Below, in pieces: positions 14,808 through 23,936 of a DNA stretch of 54,756 nt (positions are counted from its first letter, which is position 1; each line of letters starts with the position of its first letter). The DNA comes from Ottowia flava (GTDB taxonomy: Bacteria > Pseudomonadota > Gammaproteobacteria > Burkholderiales > Burkholderiaceae_C), in NCBI RefSeq assembly GCF_008017535.1, contig NZ_VRUA01000022.1:1-54756 (forward strand). Reading direction: 5' to 3'. The notes below the pieces were generated by a model, which made no database searches, had not been told where the DNA came from, and worked only from the letters and a program-made list of their open reading frames with translations. The position numbers were made by a program, and so were the translations under genes.

Positions 14808-15851
14808 ATGGCCCACACAAAGATCGCGTCCAAGTTCTGGCCCAGTCTGGGCGCCCGACTGGCGGCCGGTGGGCTCTGCCTGGCCGCGGCCGCCGGCGCC
14901 ATTGCGCAAGTGTTGTCGAACGAATCGCAGTACGTGAACAAGAACCGCAACACAGGCTGGTTCTTCTACCGCGACCAGAACCCGCCGCCACCGCCCAAGC
15001 CTGCGCAGGTGGCTTCGCAGCCAACGTCCGTGGTCTTCGCGCCCAACCCGGCACCAGCGGCTTCTTCGATCCTCGTGCCCGCCAAGCTGGCCAACCCATT
15101 CAGCGTGTCATGGCTGAAGGAGAAGCTGCCCATCCTGCACGAGAACGCCATCAACAACCCCAGCGATGAGAACGTGCGCGCCTACAAGTACGCCGAACGG
15201 TTGATGCTGGACATGGCCACGAACTATGGCAACGCCGTCGAACGCGTTGTGGCAGCTGACCCGATGCTCAACGAAGAGGCGCGCTTCCCAATCGCTGCGG
15301 CCGCACGCGCGTCGGCACTGTTCCAGGTGGATGCTGCGCGCAAGGAGATCCTGAAGACCATCGCGCCCAAGACGGGCATCTGGTTCGTGTTCGATTCGAC
15401 GTGCAGCTTCTGCCACACGCAGTACGACACCCTGCAGGACATGGTCAAGGAATACAACTGGCCCATCCGCTACATCTCGGTTGACGGCAAGCCGCTCAAA
15501 GGGATGACCACTTTCTGGCCGGATCCGCGCGGTGAGCGCTCCAAGACTCTCGGTGTGCAGATCACACCCGCGATTTTGCTGGTCAGTCCGCCGCGCAACG
15601 TGACGATCGTCGCGCACGGCGCGCTCGCACGCGCAGCCCTGGAAAAGAAGATCGTCACCGCGGCCATCTCCATGAACATCGCACCGCCCGAGTTGGTCGA
15701 TGTGGCCCGCATGCAGGAGCGCGGGATTCTCACCCCCGCCGACATCACCAAGCTGCAAACACAGAAGGCCGACACAAGCGACCCACGTCAGCTTGTGGAG
15801 ATCATGAATTCGGCCATCTACGGTACCTACGACACCGCCACAAAACGCTGA
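14808..15851 (+). CDS. traF: TraF, F-type conjugal pilus assembly protein
   Basis: 347 residues with a signal-like N-terminus ending near AIAQ (about 33), then a Pro-rich stretch. The C-terminal thioredoxin-like domain has CSFC near residue 200, so the redox motif missing from F TraF is kept here. This periplasmic protein works with TraH, TraU, TraW and TrbC in pilus extension and disulfide formation. ATG 14808 is chosen because the TTG two codons earlier overlaps the helicase stop. traH follows 19 bases downstream with AAAGGAAGG ahead of it. Confidence 0.9.
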   Translation: MAHTKIASKFWPSLGARLAAGGLCLAAAAGAIAQVLSNESQYVNKNRNTGWFFYRDQNPPPPPKPAQVASQPTSVVFAPNPAPAASSILVPAKLANPFSVSWLKEKLPILHENAINNPSDENVRAYKYAERLMLDMATNYGNAVERVVAADPMLNEEARFPIAAAARASALFQVDAARKEILKTIAPKTGIWFVFDSTCSFCHTQYDTLQDMVKEYNWPIRYISVDGKPLKGMTTFWPDPRGERSKTLGVQITPAILLVSPPRNVTIVAHGALARAALEKKIVTAAISMNIAPPELVDVARMQERGILTPADITKLQTQKADTSDPRQLVEIMNSAIYGTYDTATKR

Positions 15852-15870
15852 ACAAAGGAAGGCCCGCACC

Positions 15871-17325
15871 ATGAAAACGCTGTCACACACATCCCGCCGC
15901 CTGCGCAAGGCCATCACCCCATTGGCGCTTGCTGCAGCTTGCGTCACCGCACCTGTCTGGTCGGCCACGGACTCGATGGATGCGATGTGGAACTACACCC
16001 GACCGGCCATGGGGGGGCCTAGCGGCTCGATTGGTGGCTACCTCGGCGGTCTGCAGGTGCGCGTGCCGGTGCGCAACTTCAACCTGCTGAGCGTCGATGC
16101 ACCGCGTTTCCATGCTGGCTGCTCCGGCATCGACTTGTACCTGGGATCCTTCAGCATGATGTCTGCGGAGGCCTTGTCCGGGGTGCTGCGCTCGATCATC
16201 GCGAGTGCTGGGGGGTATGCCGTGCAGATGGCGATCGAAGCGATCTGCCCGCCTTGCGCGAACTACGTCTCGAAGTTCCAGACGCTCATGAGTCAGCTCA
16301 ACAGCGGCGCAATGAACACCTGCCAGATCGGCAAGACCATCGCCCTGGGTGCCGCAGCGAACCTCTTCAACGATGAAGAGAAGGCACAGAAGTACGAGCA
16401 GGAGGCAGCGGTCACTACCAACTCGGTGAACGACATCTACGAGGCCATGACCCGCGTCTTCACCAGTCCGAACGCCAACCGTGGTGCCGCACAAGACAAA
16501 TCCACCGCCTACGGCAACAGTCTGGTCAACTCACTGGCCACCAGCGGCGCAGCCGAAGGCCTGGATGAGGCCCTGCTGGGCGGACAGCAGAACGCGATCG
16601 AGCTGATGATGAACCTGTTCGGCTTCGCAGTGACGCCCACCACCGATCAAGGTGGCTCTGGATCGAACCCGCGCGAGGACAAGGTCTACCAGCCGCTTCT
16701 CAGCTACAACGACCTGAAGAACGGTCGCTCGGGCGACGAAGGTGCGCAAAAGATCAACGCCTGCGCGAGCTCGCTGCTCAGCTTCGGCTCGAACGACTGC
16801 CAGCACATCGAGCCCAAGTCGTTCACCTTCAACGGCATCAAGCGCGGCATCGTGCGCCAGCTCGCGGGCGAGCAAGCGGGCGATGGTCTGACCATCAATG
16901 AGATCAAAGGCGGCTCGATCCTGGCCATTACCGGCACGCAGAACAAGACGGGCGACGTAGCCCTCAACGACGTGCAGCAACGCCTGATGGCGGTGGTCCC
17001 CAGCGCCCTGCGGCCGCTCTGGAACATCGCTGGCTCCGACACCGTGACCGGCATGGACGCCGCGAACAAGATCGCTGACGTGCTGGCCGATGTCGTTGCG
17101 TCGCAGCAGCTTGAAGCGCTGGTCCGCACCATGCGGATGGCACACCGGCCCGGTAGCGTGGGAGACAAAAAGATGGCGCCCTTGTCGGAGGCCCAGGAGC
17201 GGGCAATTCTGGAGCGCCAGAACGAGATGCGTGCCGCCGGCGCCACGGGCGCGGCCCTGGATGCGCGGATCGCCAACCTGGTGTCCGCTTTCATCCTGGC
17301 TCAGCGCAACGACCAGCCGACCTGA
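15871..17325 (+). CDS. traH: TraH, F-type conjugal pilus assembly protein
   Basis: 484 residues with a typical signal peptide (cleavage near VWSA, about 30). The central region contains CPPCANYVSKFQ and other paired cysteines (CSGIDLYLGSFS), both typical of TraH, so disulfide formation by the DsbA/DsbC-like proteins encoded here is expected. This periplasmic/outer-membrane assembly protein is needed for pilus extension. Its length is close to F TraH (458). AAGGAAGG lies before the ATG. traG starts 23 bases after its stop. Confidence 0.92.
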   Translation: MKTLSHTSRRLRKAITPLALAAACVTAPVWSATDSMDAMWNYTRPAMGGPSGSIGGYLGGLQVRVPVRNFNLLSVDAPRFHAGCSGIDLYLGSFSMMSAEALSGVLRSIIASAGGYAVQMAIEAICPPCANYVSKFQTLMSQLNSGAMNTCQIGKTIALGAAANLFNDEEKAQKYEQEAAVTTNSVNDIYEAMTRVFTSPNANRGAAQDKSTAYGNSLVNSLATSGAAEGLDEALLGGQQNAIELMMNLFGFAVTPTTDQGGSGSNPREDKVYQPLLSYNDLKNGRSGDEGAQKINACASSLLSFGSNDCQHIEPKSFTFNGIKRGIVRQLAGEQAGDGLTINEIKGGSILAITGTQNKTGDVALNDVQQRLMAVVPSALRPLWNIAGSDTVTGMDAANKIADVLADVVASQQLEALVRTMRMAHRPGSVGDKKMAPLSEAQERAILERQNEMRAAGATGAALDARIANLVSAFILAQRNDQPT

Positions 17326-17348
17326 TCTAGCCCTATAGGACAACCCTC

Positions 17349-20300
17349 ATGGCCTACAAACACCGCCTATTGCTCGGCGCAGCAGCTGCGCTCGGTGCAG
17401 GATCGGCACTCGCCGCTGGCCCAGTACCCACCACGATTCATGGTGACTCGCACCTCACCACCATCTACACCTTGGGCGACTACAAGGTGTTGGCTTCAGC
17501 TTTCAACGCTGTGGCCAGCTTCTTCAATGGAGGCGGTGCCATAGGGGACTCCTTCATGGGCCAGCTGCTGCTGCTGGCCTCCATGGTCAGTCTGTTCTTC
17601 TTCATCGCCATGGGGGTCGGGCGCATGAAGATGGGCTTCTCTGCCTGGTTCCTCACCCTGGTGTTCGGCATGGTCCTGTTCATGCCAAGAACCACCGTGT
17701 ACACCGCCTCCTACTTCGACGTGAACGGCGGCAGCGCCGGCGGCGCAACGCCCTTCGAAGCGGTTGACAACGTACCTGTTGGCATCGCCTACCCGCTCGG
17801 CATCACCTCCTTCGTTTTCAAGGAGCTGACCATGCGCTACGACACCTGGTCAACCACGCCAGGTGGCTCGGCCGACGACGGCGGCTTCGCGGAAAAAGGA
17901 CTGGAGGGCTACTTCTCGCCGCTCAAGACCATGCTGCGGGTGCAGAAGCTCGCACTTCCCCCAGTCATCCTCCAGAACATCCGCACGATCTCCACATGCG
18001 ATGGCATTGAGGGACGCATGGCCATGGTGAACGAAGGTGGTCTCAACGGCGCGCTGAACATGCTCGACCAAGGACCAGGCGTCTCTGGCAGTGTACGGAT
18101 CAAGGTCAAGACGGCCGATGGCTACAAGAACTTTGATGTGCCCTGCGCGACCGCGCTGCGCACGGTCTTTGCTCAGATGCAGGCATTCGTCGTCAACGAA
18201 GCTGCCACGATGTCTTCTCCGATGGCCAGATCCATTGTCACGAGCAGTGGCATGGGCGAAGCAATGGGCATCAACAAAGGTGCCACTGAGCGGGCCAAGC
18301 AGATTCAGAAAGAGCTGGACGGGGTCGTGAGCCAGTTGCTGGAGTTGACTGGAGCAAGCTCGTCAACGAGCACAGCGAAAACCGAGCAAGATCTCGAAAC
18401 CATCATGACCGGCGCAAACGGGAACCCTGCCCAGATGGCCCGCGCGTTCGAAAACCAAACAGCTGTTACGGCCGCCAACACCATGGCGAACGCCGTGTTT
18501 TCGCGGGTCATGGCCGCCTGTGGCACACGAAATTCATCGGAGTGCAACCAAGCCACCTACAGCTCTTCCGAAGCGATTGCTCGGGGCGCCGTGAACGCGG
18601 CCGGGGAAGCCAGCGTGTTCAGCGCCTTCATGTCGCACGCCATGAACGCCCTGCTCTACATCTACGTCATCCTGTCGCCGATCATCCTGATGGTGGGTGT
18701 GATCATGGGTGTCGCCGGCCTCAAGATCTGGGGCGCGTACCTGCTTTTCGCAGCGTGGATCAACAGCTGGCTCCCCACTGCGGGTGCCATCAGCGCGTAC
18801 ATGCTGCACAACTACACCAACCAGGTCGAACGCATCGCAGCTGCTGCGCAGTCGGATGCACTGACATCCGGTGGAGCCTTCAAGATCCCGTCCCTACTGT
18901 TGCCGGGTGGGCTCAACGACTTCATCTTCTCCACCACGAACATGCTGGCGTCGGCCAGCACGCTGCTCTCGATGGTGCCGATGATCACGCTCGCCATCAT
19001 CAGCGGATCAATCTACGGCCTGGTGGGTGTCGCACAGCGCATGAACATGCCTGACAACTTCAACGAGGACCGGCTGGCGCCCAAGTTGGACAGTTCCGAT
19101 GCCATCGGATCGTCCAATGACATTAAGACAACTGGGCGCATTGCCGCCGCAGGCGAGGACGCTGTCGCCGCGACTCAGGGCGCAGCAGCTGCTGCGGACA
19201 ACTCGATCGACTTTAAATACAGCTCGGCTGAGCAGCAGCAGCAAGCCACGCAGCTGGCACAGCAGGTGTCGGCTGCCAAAGAGCACGCTGAAGCCGAGGT
19301 CAATGCGTTCGCCAAAGCCACCGGATCCCAGTTCCAAAGCATGAGCGGAAAAATGGTCACGCTCAGGCACGACGACGGGACTACGAGAACGTATGATTTT
19401 TCGAAGGCCGATCAGGTTGTTGATGCAGCTCAGAACGGCCATTCGAAGACCGCGAACGCACAACTTGGTGCCCAGGTTGGAGGGGAAATTGGTGCCGGCG
19501 GCAAGCTAGGACCTCTGGGCGCTAAGGGGAGCATGGGCGCCTCTGGGGGCAATAGTTTGGGCGAAGGAAGAGCTAACACAGCAACTCGAACCACCACTGG
19601 ATCGAGCGGCAGCTCGAACTCAGACGGCGGAAGTACGGGCACCACAGTCACGACAGCTGACACTTCCGGCTACTCCAGTGCGTCGATCAGCAGTGCAATT
19701 CGCACGCTTACCTCGTCTACGTCGGACACCAGCAAGTACATGACGGCTCTGCAGAAGCAGGAAGCATTCACTCACCAGATTTCTTCCTCATTCGGGATGG
19801 ACGCCAGGACAAGCCTCAGTGGCGCTGACGCACAACGCGCAGTTGCCTATGGCGCGGCACATGGTGAGTTGGGAGCGGCCATCAATGCCGCATCCAGCAT
19901 CAGCCCAGAGCTGGGCGCGTCGCTTCGTGAGTCGCAGAACAATCCCAGTTCTTTCACGCAAAAACTGTTTGGTGCATACCAAACAGGCGCGGATGGATCC
20001 GCCAACCGCGCTGCGGCCTCAGCCGCCATTTCCGAGGTTGCAAAGATCGGCGGGAGTCATGAGTCTTCTGTCGCTGGAAAGTGGGAGACAGTCCAGAAGG
20101 CGGCATCGCAGAACGCGGGCCTCTATGGCGCGCATTCTGCGATGGACAAGATGGCGGGCCAAACGCCGTTCGAGAGCTCGGCGGCCGCCGTTGCGCCCGC
20201 GGCAGACCTCAAGGCTCAGCACGTCAACACCAACCAACCGGGCGGCAGCGCGGCTAACAATCCCGCGCCAAGGGGCGGCGGCGGCGGGCGTTCACCTGCT

Positions 20301-20594
20301 GCTGCAGGCACCCATTGGGCGCCCACTGGCGGCAACCAGAGCATGCAGTCACTACTGGATCGCGGCAATGCTGCGGTTTCCCAAGAACGAGGTGCCCAGG
20401 CCATGCGAGCCGCGAGCACAGCAAGTCAGCAGTTTTCCAACCCGGTTCCTGTACCAGATGCTCCGCAAGCGGTCCAAGTCTTTGACAAAGGCGGCGTTGC
20501 CGGTCGTGCGGCAGACGGCGCCGTTCGCCAGGTTCAAGGTGCGTTCAACGGAGCAGCCGAATCGATCCGTCAATTCACGAAGCCCAAAAAGTAA
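17349..20594 (+). CDS. traG: TraG, mating-pair stabilisation and pilus assembly protein
   Basis: 1081 residues; F TraG is 938. The N-terminus has a hydrophobic leader, then membrane segments at about 70-120 and about 420-580, covering the usual TraG_N domain of pilus assembly. The periplasmic C-terminal half is Ser/Ala/Gly/Gln-rich and low in complexity from about 690 on. This is the region that in F acts in mating-pair stabilisation and entry exclusion. The start has AGGACAACCCTC ahead of the ATG. Last gene of the operon; a compact pair of hairpins follows directly. Confidence 0.92.
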   Translation: MAYKHRLLLGAAAALGAGSALAAGPVPTTIHGDSHLTTIYTLGDYKVLASAFNAVASFFNGGGAIGDSFMGQLLLLASMVSLFFFIAMGVGRMKMGFSAWFLTLVFGMVLFMPRTTVYTASYFDVNGGSAGGATPFEAVDNVPVGIAYPLGITSFVFKELTMRYDTWSTTPGGSADDGGFAEKGLEGYFSPLKTMLRVQKLALPPVILQNIRTISTCDGIEGRMAMVNEGGLNGALNMLDQGPGVSGSVRIKVKTADGYKNFDVPCATALRTVFAQMQAFVVNEAATMSSPMARSIVTSSGMGEAMGINKGATERAKQIQKELDGVVSQLLELTGASSSTSTAKTEQDLETIMTGANGNPAQMARAFENQTAVTAANTMANAVFSRVMAACGTRNSSECNQATYSSSEAIARGAVNAAGEASVFSAFMSHAMNALLYIYVILSPIILMVGVIMGVAGLKIWGAYLLFAAWINSWLPTAGAISAYMLHNYTNQVERIAAAAQSDALTSGGAFKIPSLLLPGGLNDFIFSTTNMLASASTLLSMVPMITLAIISGSIYGLVGVAQRMNMPDNFNEDRLAPKLDSSDAIGSSNDIKTTGRIAAAGEDAVAATQGAAAAADNSIDFKYSSAEQQQQATQLAQQVSAAKEHAEAEVNAFAKATGSQFQSMSGKMVTLRHDDGTTRTYDFSKADQVVDAAQNGHSKTANAQLGAQVGGEIGAGGKLGPLGAKGSMGASGGNSLGEGRANTATRTTTGSSGSSNSDGGSTGTTVTTADTSGYSSASISSAIRTLTSSTSDTSKYMTALQKQEAFTHQISSSFGMDARTSLSGADAQRAVAYGAAHGELGAAINAASSISPELGASLRESQNNPSSFTQKLFGAYQTGADGSANRAAASAAISEVAKIGGSHESSVAGKWETVQKAASQNAGLYGAHSAMDKMAGQTPFESSAAAVAPAADLKAQHVNTNQPGGSAANNPAPRGGGGGRSPAAAGTHWAPTGGNQSMQSLLDRGNAAVSQERGAQAMRAASTASQQFSNPVPVPDAPQAVQVFDKGGVAGRAADGAVRQVQGAFNGAAESIRQFTKPKK

Positions 20595-20595
20595 T

Positions 20596-20638
20596 AGCCA
20601 GCGAAGCTGGCTATTGAGTGAGGCTAGCGAAGGCTAGC
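20596..20638. repeat. Paired hairpins between traG and the 20640 gene
   Basis: A perfect hairpin TAGCCAGC-GAA-GCTGGCTA starts at the traG stop, and a second hairpin made of GCTAGC units lies at 20624-20638. There is no T run. They sit between convergent genes and may terminate or protect both transcripts. Confidence 0.5.
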
Positions 20639-20639
20639 T

Positions 20640-20939
20640 TCACATCTGGGTGGGATAACCGAGATTGAGGTCCACAGGACTGTGTCGAGGCATTTCACCC
20701 AGCACTGCTAAGCGCTGATGATCAGGCACAGCATCGTTGGAGATGTGGCGATACTGGTATTCATCCCCGTGCCGATATGCGATCGGCTTATCAAACAGCT
20801 CATCCAGGTCGTTGCACGCCCTCTGGCCACGAGCGCGCCGGCCCACAACGCCCGCATCCTGGATCACGTTCATACGCACCAGGCGGTCATAGGTTCCGTT
20901 TCCGATCAAAAACCGGAGAAGCATTCTTTTGGCGTTCAT
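20640..20939 (-). CDS. Protein of unknown function, 99 aa
   Basis: Not recognised. From ATG 20939 it starts MNAKRMLLRFLIGNGTYDRL and is basic with no membrane segment. Its start overlaps that of the divergent 20938 gene: the two ATGs share CATG at 20937-20940. GAGTGAGG lies upstream on its strand and serves as a plausible ribosome binding site. The reading is supported by natural composition and by convergence on hairpins after traG, but it could be a non-coding frame. Confidence 0.4.
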   Translation of the reverse strand: MNAKRMLLRFLIGNGTYDRLVRMNVIQDAGVVGRRARGQRACNDLDELFDKPIAYRHGDEYQYRHISNDAVPDHQRLAVLGEMPRHSPVDLNLGYPTQM

Positions 20940-21276
20940 GGCAGACCTCACTCAAGATCCAGGACAGCTAGGACGCGCTCTCCTGGTTTTTCTACTGGCA
21001 CTCGTCATTGTCCTCGCGGTTCTTCGACTCGTCGCCTCGTTCCTCATGAATCTCTACCTCGACCTGAGGGAGAGACGCTGGCAGCTCCGATCAAAGCGTT
21101 CGGGTGCGTCCTCGCAGGAGCTGCAGCTTGGCACCGACATCTTCCGAGCCCTCGGCCGCTTGAGGCCGGATGAACTCGAAGAATGCAAAGGCATGTCGAA
21201 GGATGAACTTATCGCATACCTGGACGGGAAGTTCAAGAATGCGAAGCGCCCGAGTCGTGTAATCAAGTCAGATTAA
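20938..21276 (+). CDS. Small inner-membrane protein, 112 aa
   Basis: Starts MADLTQDPGQ, then a strong hydrophobic segment (about 15-40), then a charged cytoplasmic domain ending basic. ELEECKGMSKDELIAYLDGK near the C-terminus looks like a short helical unit. Not recognised; by position between traG and the transglycosylase it is probably a transfer accessory protein. ATG 20938 is preferred over 20929 because GGAGAAG precedes it, although at long spacing. Confidence 0.6.
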   Translation: MADLTQDPGQLGRALLVFLLALVIVLAVLRLVASFLMNLYLDLRERRWQLRSKRSGASSQELQLGTDIFRALGRLRPDELEECKGMSKDELIAYLDGKFKNAKRPSRVIKSD

Positions 21277-21299
21277 TAGATCAAGCGTCGCTCATATCA

Positions 21300-21328
21300 T
21301 ACAATCTTTGCAATCACGCAATTGCAAG
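21300..21328 (+). promoter_or_regulatory. Promoter/operator of the transglycosylase operon
   Basis: The -10 box TACAAT (21300-21305) is followed by TTTGCAATCACGCAATTGCA, where TTGCAAT/ATTGCAA form an inverted repeat. The site ends 2 bases before the ATG at 21330, leaving a leader under 20 bases, so a bound regulator would also cover the translation start. Confidence 0.7.
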
Positions 21329-21329
21329 T

Positions 21330-22145
21330 ATGTTGACTACCGTGCGCCGCCTGGCTTTGCTGCCCGTTGCTTTTTTGGTCCATCAAGCTGCCTCCGCAGA
21401 TGTGACCTACGTTGACCGTTGTCTTTCCGGCAAAGTCGATCGCCCCGCGTGCAAGTCCATGATCGAGAACTTCTGGCGGTACAACGAACACCTGGAGAAC
21501 GCGGCCAGAGCCAAGGGATTGGATCCTTCGCTCATCAAGGCAATGGCAGCTGTGGAGTCCAGATTCAAAGCCAATGCAGTCTCGCCAAAGGGCGCGACCG
21601 GCTTGCTCCAGATCATGCCCGCCACCGGCACCCAGTTGGGGGTACATCCATCCAACCTCGCCGTGCCTGGTGCCAACGCCATGGCCGGCGCTCAGTACGT
21701 GCGGGACATGTACTTCCGCTTCCGAGACTGGAAGCTGACGATCGCGGCATACAACGCGGGTCCTGGCGCGGTTGCGAAGTACGGGAATCAAATCCCGCCG
21801 TACCCCGAGACCCAGTCCTATGTGACCCAGGTCCTCACGCTCTACGCCCGGTTCAAGCATTCGGAGCAGCTGCATTCAAAAGCGTCCGTGCCCGTGGCAT
21901 TGCCGCCAGCGCCCGCGGGTGCACCTCTACCTCAACTGGTGAACACGTCGGTCCACCTGGTCAAGGCTGTGACCACCGCGCCGACGGCTGCTCCTCAGAT
22001 GCCGACAGCGCAGCTTTCCGCGCCGCATCAGCGCGCCGTCGCACCGCATCAGACGGCCGTGAAGGCGCCCGGATCCCACCCAATAAAGGTCAATCGATTT
22101 CAGCAGTCTGTCACCCACGTCGGTCGGTTTCAGTACCTGCAGTAG
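21330..22145 (+). CDS. Conjugation lytic transglycosylase (SLT domain)
   Basis: 271 residues with a signal peptide (cleavage near AASA, about 23). The SLT fold follows: AAVESRFKANAVSPKGATGL contains the catalytic Glu (near 75), then LQIMPATGTQLG, AGAQYVRDMY and AYNAGPGAV, all typical of VirB1/TraX-like transglycosylases. It cuts peptidoglycan glycan strands so that the secretion channel can cross the cell wall. The last 80 residues are Pro/Ala/His-rich and probably disordered. The promoter ends right at the start codon and no clear Shine-Dalgarno is present. It is followed by the small membrane protein at 22160. Confidence 0.9.
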   Translation: MLTTVRRLALLPVAFLVHQAASADVTYVDRCLSGKVDRPACKSMIENFWRYNEHLENAARAKGLDPSLIKAMAAVESRFKANAVSPKGATGLLQIMPATGTQLGVHPSNLAVPGANAMAGAQYVRDMYFRFRDWKLTIAAYNAGPGAVAKYGNQIPPYPETQSYVTQVLTLYARFKHSEQLHSKASVPVALPPAPAGAPLPQLVNTSVHLVKAVTTAPTAAPQMPTAQLSAPHQRAVAPHQTAVKAPGSHPIKVNRFQQSVTHVGRFQYLQ

Positions 22146-22159
22146 CCAAAGGACATGGC

Positions 22160-22576
22160 ATGAACGCTATTCAAGGATTCTTCGCCGCACTGCTCGTGAT
22201 CTGGGCCTTCCTGATCGTGGCGCCGCAGGAGAACGAAATTCGCGCCCGCAACATGTGCGCGCCGTTCGAGGTCATCGTGCGTGTGTTCGGTGCATCGACC
22301 AAAGCCATCGACGAGTCCACGGGCGAGTCCATCAGCAAGCACACCTCCACCAATGTGGGGTCCAGCTGCCGTTCGCGCATCGCGCCTTCCATTTTGGCTT
22401 CGGTAGGTCTGTGGCAGGGCGATACCAGTGTCGGAGCGGCGCCGGCACAGGGAGCGCCGATGCCGGCCGGATCGGCGGCCGCATCCGGTGCTCCGGGTGC
22501 GTCCGCACCTGCCGCGCCTCCTAAACCCGCCAGGCCCATCGTGCCGCCCGGCATGAGTCAACCCGACGCGCTTTAA
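22160..22576 (+). CDS. Small membrane or secreted protein, 138 aa
   Basis: Begins MNAIQGFFAALLVIWAFLIV, a hydrophobic signal or anchor. A short conserved-looking domain with two cysteines (NMCAPFEVIVRVFG and SSCRSRIAPSI) follows, then a long Ala/Pro/Gly-rich tail. Not recognised. It is probably periplasmic, with a disulfide that DsbA/DsbC-like proteins of this cluster could form. AAAGGACATGGC precedes the ATG. The ATPase gene starts 13 bases after its stop. Confidence 0.65.
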   Translation: MNAIQGFFAALLVIWAFLIVAPQENEIRARNMCAPFEVIVRVFGASTKAIDESTGESISKHTSTNVGSSCRSRIAPSILASVGLWQGDTSVGAAPAQGAPMPAGSAAASGAPGASAPAAPPKPARPIVPPGMSQPDAL

Positions 22577-22589
22577 GGAGCCTCGACCG

Positions 22590-23924
22590 ATGAACGCACC
22601 CGACTTGCAGGCGATCGATCTGACGCCTATCAATCGCTTTGAAGAGTTTGAACCGCTGTACCAGCGTGGAGACAAGCTATTTGATCTGGGGGAGTTGGAC
22701 AAATTCATCAACACCGACCGTGGTGATGAGGAGGTGGTGAAGTTCCTCAACTGGGTGTTTCCATACGCTGCCCACGTCAAGGCATCCGATATTCACCTTG
22801 CCAACACCGAGCGCGGGTGCGCGGTCCGGCTTCGTGGCCAAGGCACGGAGTTGCAGCAAGAGTTCCTGCTATCACGAGACGCGGGGATGGAGATCGATAG
22901 GAAGATCCGCGCGCGGTGCCGGCTCAACATCAACGACCGCGAGAAGCCGCTGGACGGCTCTTTTTTCTTTCAAGCGGAGGTCGGGGGTCAGGCGCCTCGC
23001 CTGATCGACGTTCGGGTCTCGATCATGCCGACCAAGATGGGCCAATCGATCGTGCTTCGGATACTGGACTCATCGAACGCTGGTAAGCAGCTCAACGACA
23101 TCCTCATGACCGACAGCATGAGGGAAGTCCTGCTCAGGCTGTTGGAGTCTCCCGAGGGAATGCTGTTGGTGTGTGGACCGACGGGCTCCGGCAAGACTAC
23201 GACGCTGTACGCCTGTCTGAACCACCTCAACCTGCCTTCGCGTCACATCGTCACAGCCGAGGATCCAGTCGAGTACCGCCTGCCAGGCGCGAACCAGGTC
23301 GAAGTGAACTTCCATCGGCCGTTCCCGAGGGTGCTGAGGTCTTTCCTGCGCCAGGATCCCGACATCATCCTGGTCGGTGAAATTCGCGACGATGAAACCG
23401 CCAGTGTCGCGGTCAACGCGGCCAACACCGGGCACCTTCTCCTGAGCACGTTGCACGCGAACTCGGCCGCCGTCGCGATCACCCGATTGGTTGGCCTGGG
23501 CGTCGAGCGCTACACCATGGCTGAAGCTCTGCGCGGCTTTTTCTCACAACGGCTCGCACGCCGTCTCTGCACATGTGCACTGCCCTACACGCCGACCGAG
23601 GAAGAGCTGCGGCGCGTTGTTGAGCACGAATTTCCCATAGAGCACATGGGAACCAGTCGCTTCCACGTCGTCAACCACGATGGATGCGAGTTGTGCCAGG
23701 GCGGGAGTACTGGCAGAGGGTACGCGGGTCGCGTGCCTGTGTTCGAGTTTGCCGAGAACACGCCCGATGTGGCCAGGGCAATCATCACCAACGATCCCGA
23801 GCTGATGGCTTCGGCATTGAGCGCTCAACCCCAGTACGAGACGCTGACGCAAGCGGCGCTTGGACTGTCCGCCAATGCACGACTGGACTTTCACGAAGCC
23901 CTTTATCTCGTCCAACGCTACTGA
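22590..23924 (+). CDS. GspE/PilB-type secretion ATPase in the tra cluster
   Basis: 444 residues. The N-terminal SDIHL motif (near 65) and RLRGQG belong to the GspE/PilB/PilT N2 domain. Walker A is GPTGSGKTTT (near 196), the Asp box is TAEDPVEY, Walker B is DPDIILVGEIRDDE (near 255), and the His box STLHANSA follows. A C-terminal cysteine cluster (CTCALPY and CELCQGG) corresponds to the zinc motif of GspE. It would be a hexameric cytoplasmic motor. Classical F-type systems have no such ATPase, so its presence among tra genes with a start 13 bases after the upstream stop is notable. It may power pilus extension or retraction. The DsbA-like gene follows. Confidence 0.9.
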   Translation: MNAPDLQAIDLTPINRFEEFEPLYQRGDKLFDLGELDKFINTDRGDEEVVKFLNWVFPYAAHVKASDIHLANTERGCAVRLRGQGTELQQEFLLSRDAGMEIDRKIRARCRLNINDREKPLDGSFFFQAEVGGQAPRLIDVRVSIMPTKMGQSIVLRILDSSNAGKQLNDILMTDSMREVLLRLLESPEGMLLVCGPTGSGKTTTLYACLNHLNLPSRHIVTAEDPVEYRLPGANQVEVNFHRPFPRVLRSFLRQDPDIILVGEIRDDETASVAVNAANTGHLLLSTLHANSAAVAITRLVGLGVERYTMAEALRGFFSQRLARRLCTCALPYTPTEEELRRVVEHEFPIEHMGTSRFHVVNHDGCELCQGGSTGRGYAGRVPVFEFAENTPDVARAIITNDPELMASALSAQPQYETLTQAALGLSANARLDFHEALYLVQRY

Positions 23925-23936
23925 GGCTTTTCCAGC

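Noticed and set aside
20596-20638. Insertion sequence end or integron-type site at the paired hairpins
   Set aside because: No transposase or target duplication nearby; simple hairpins between convergent genes explain it.
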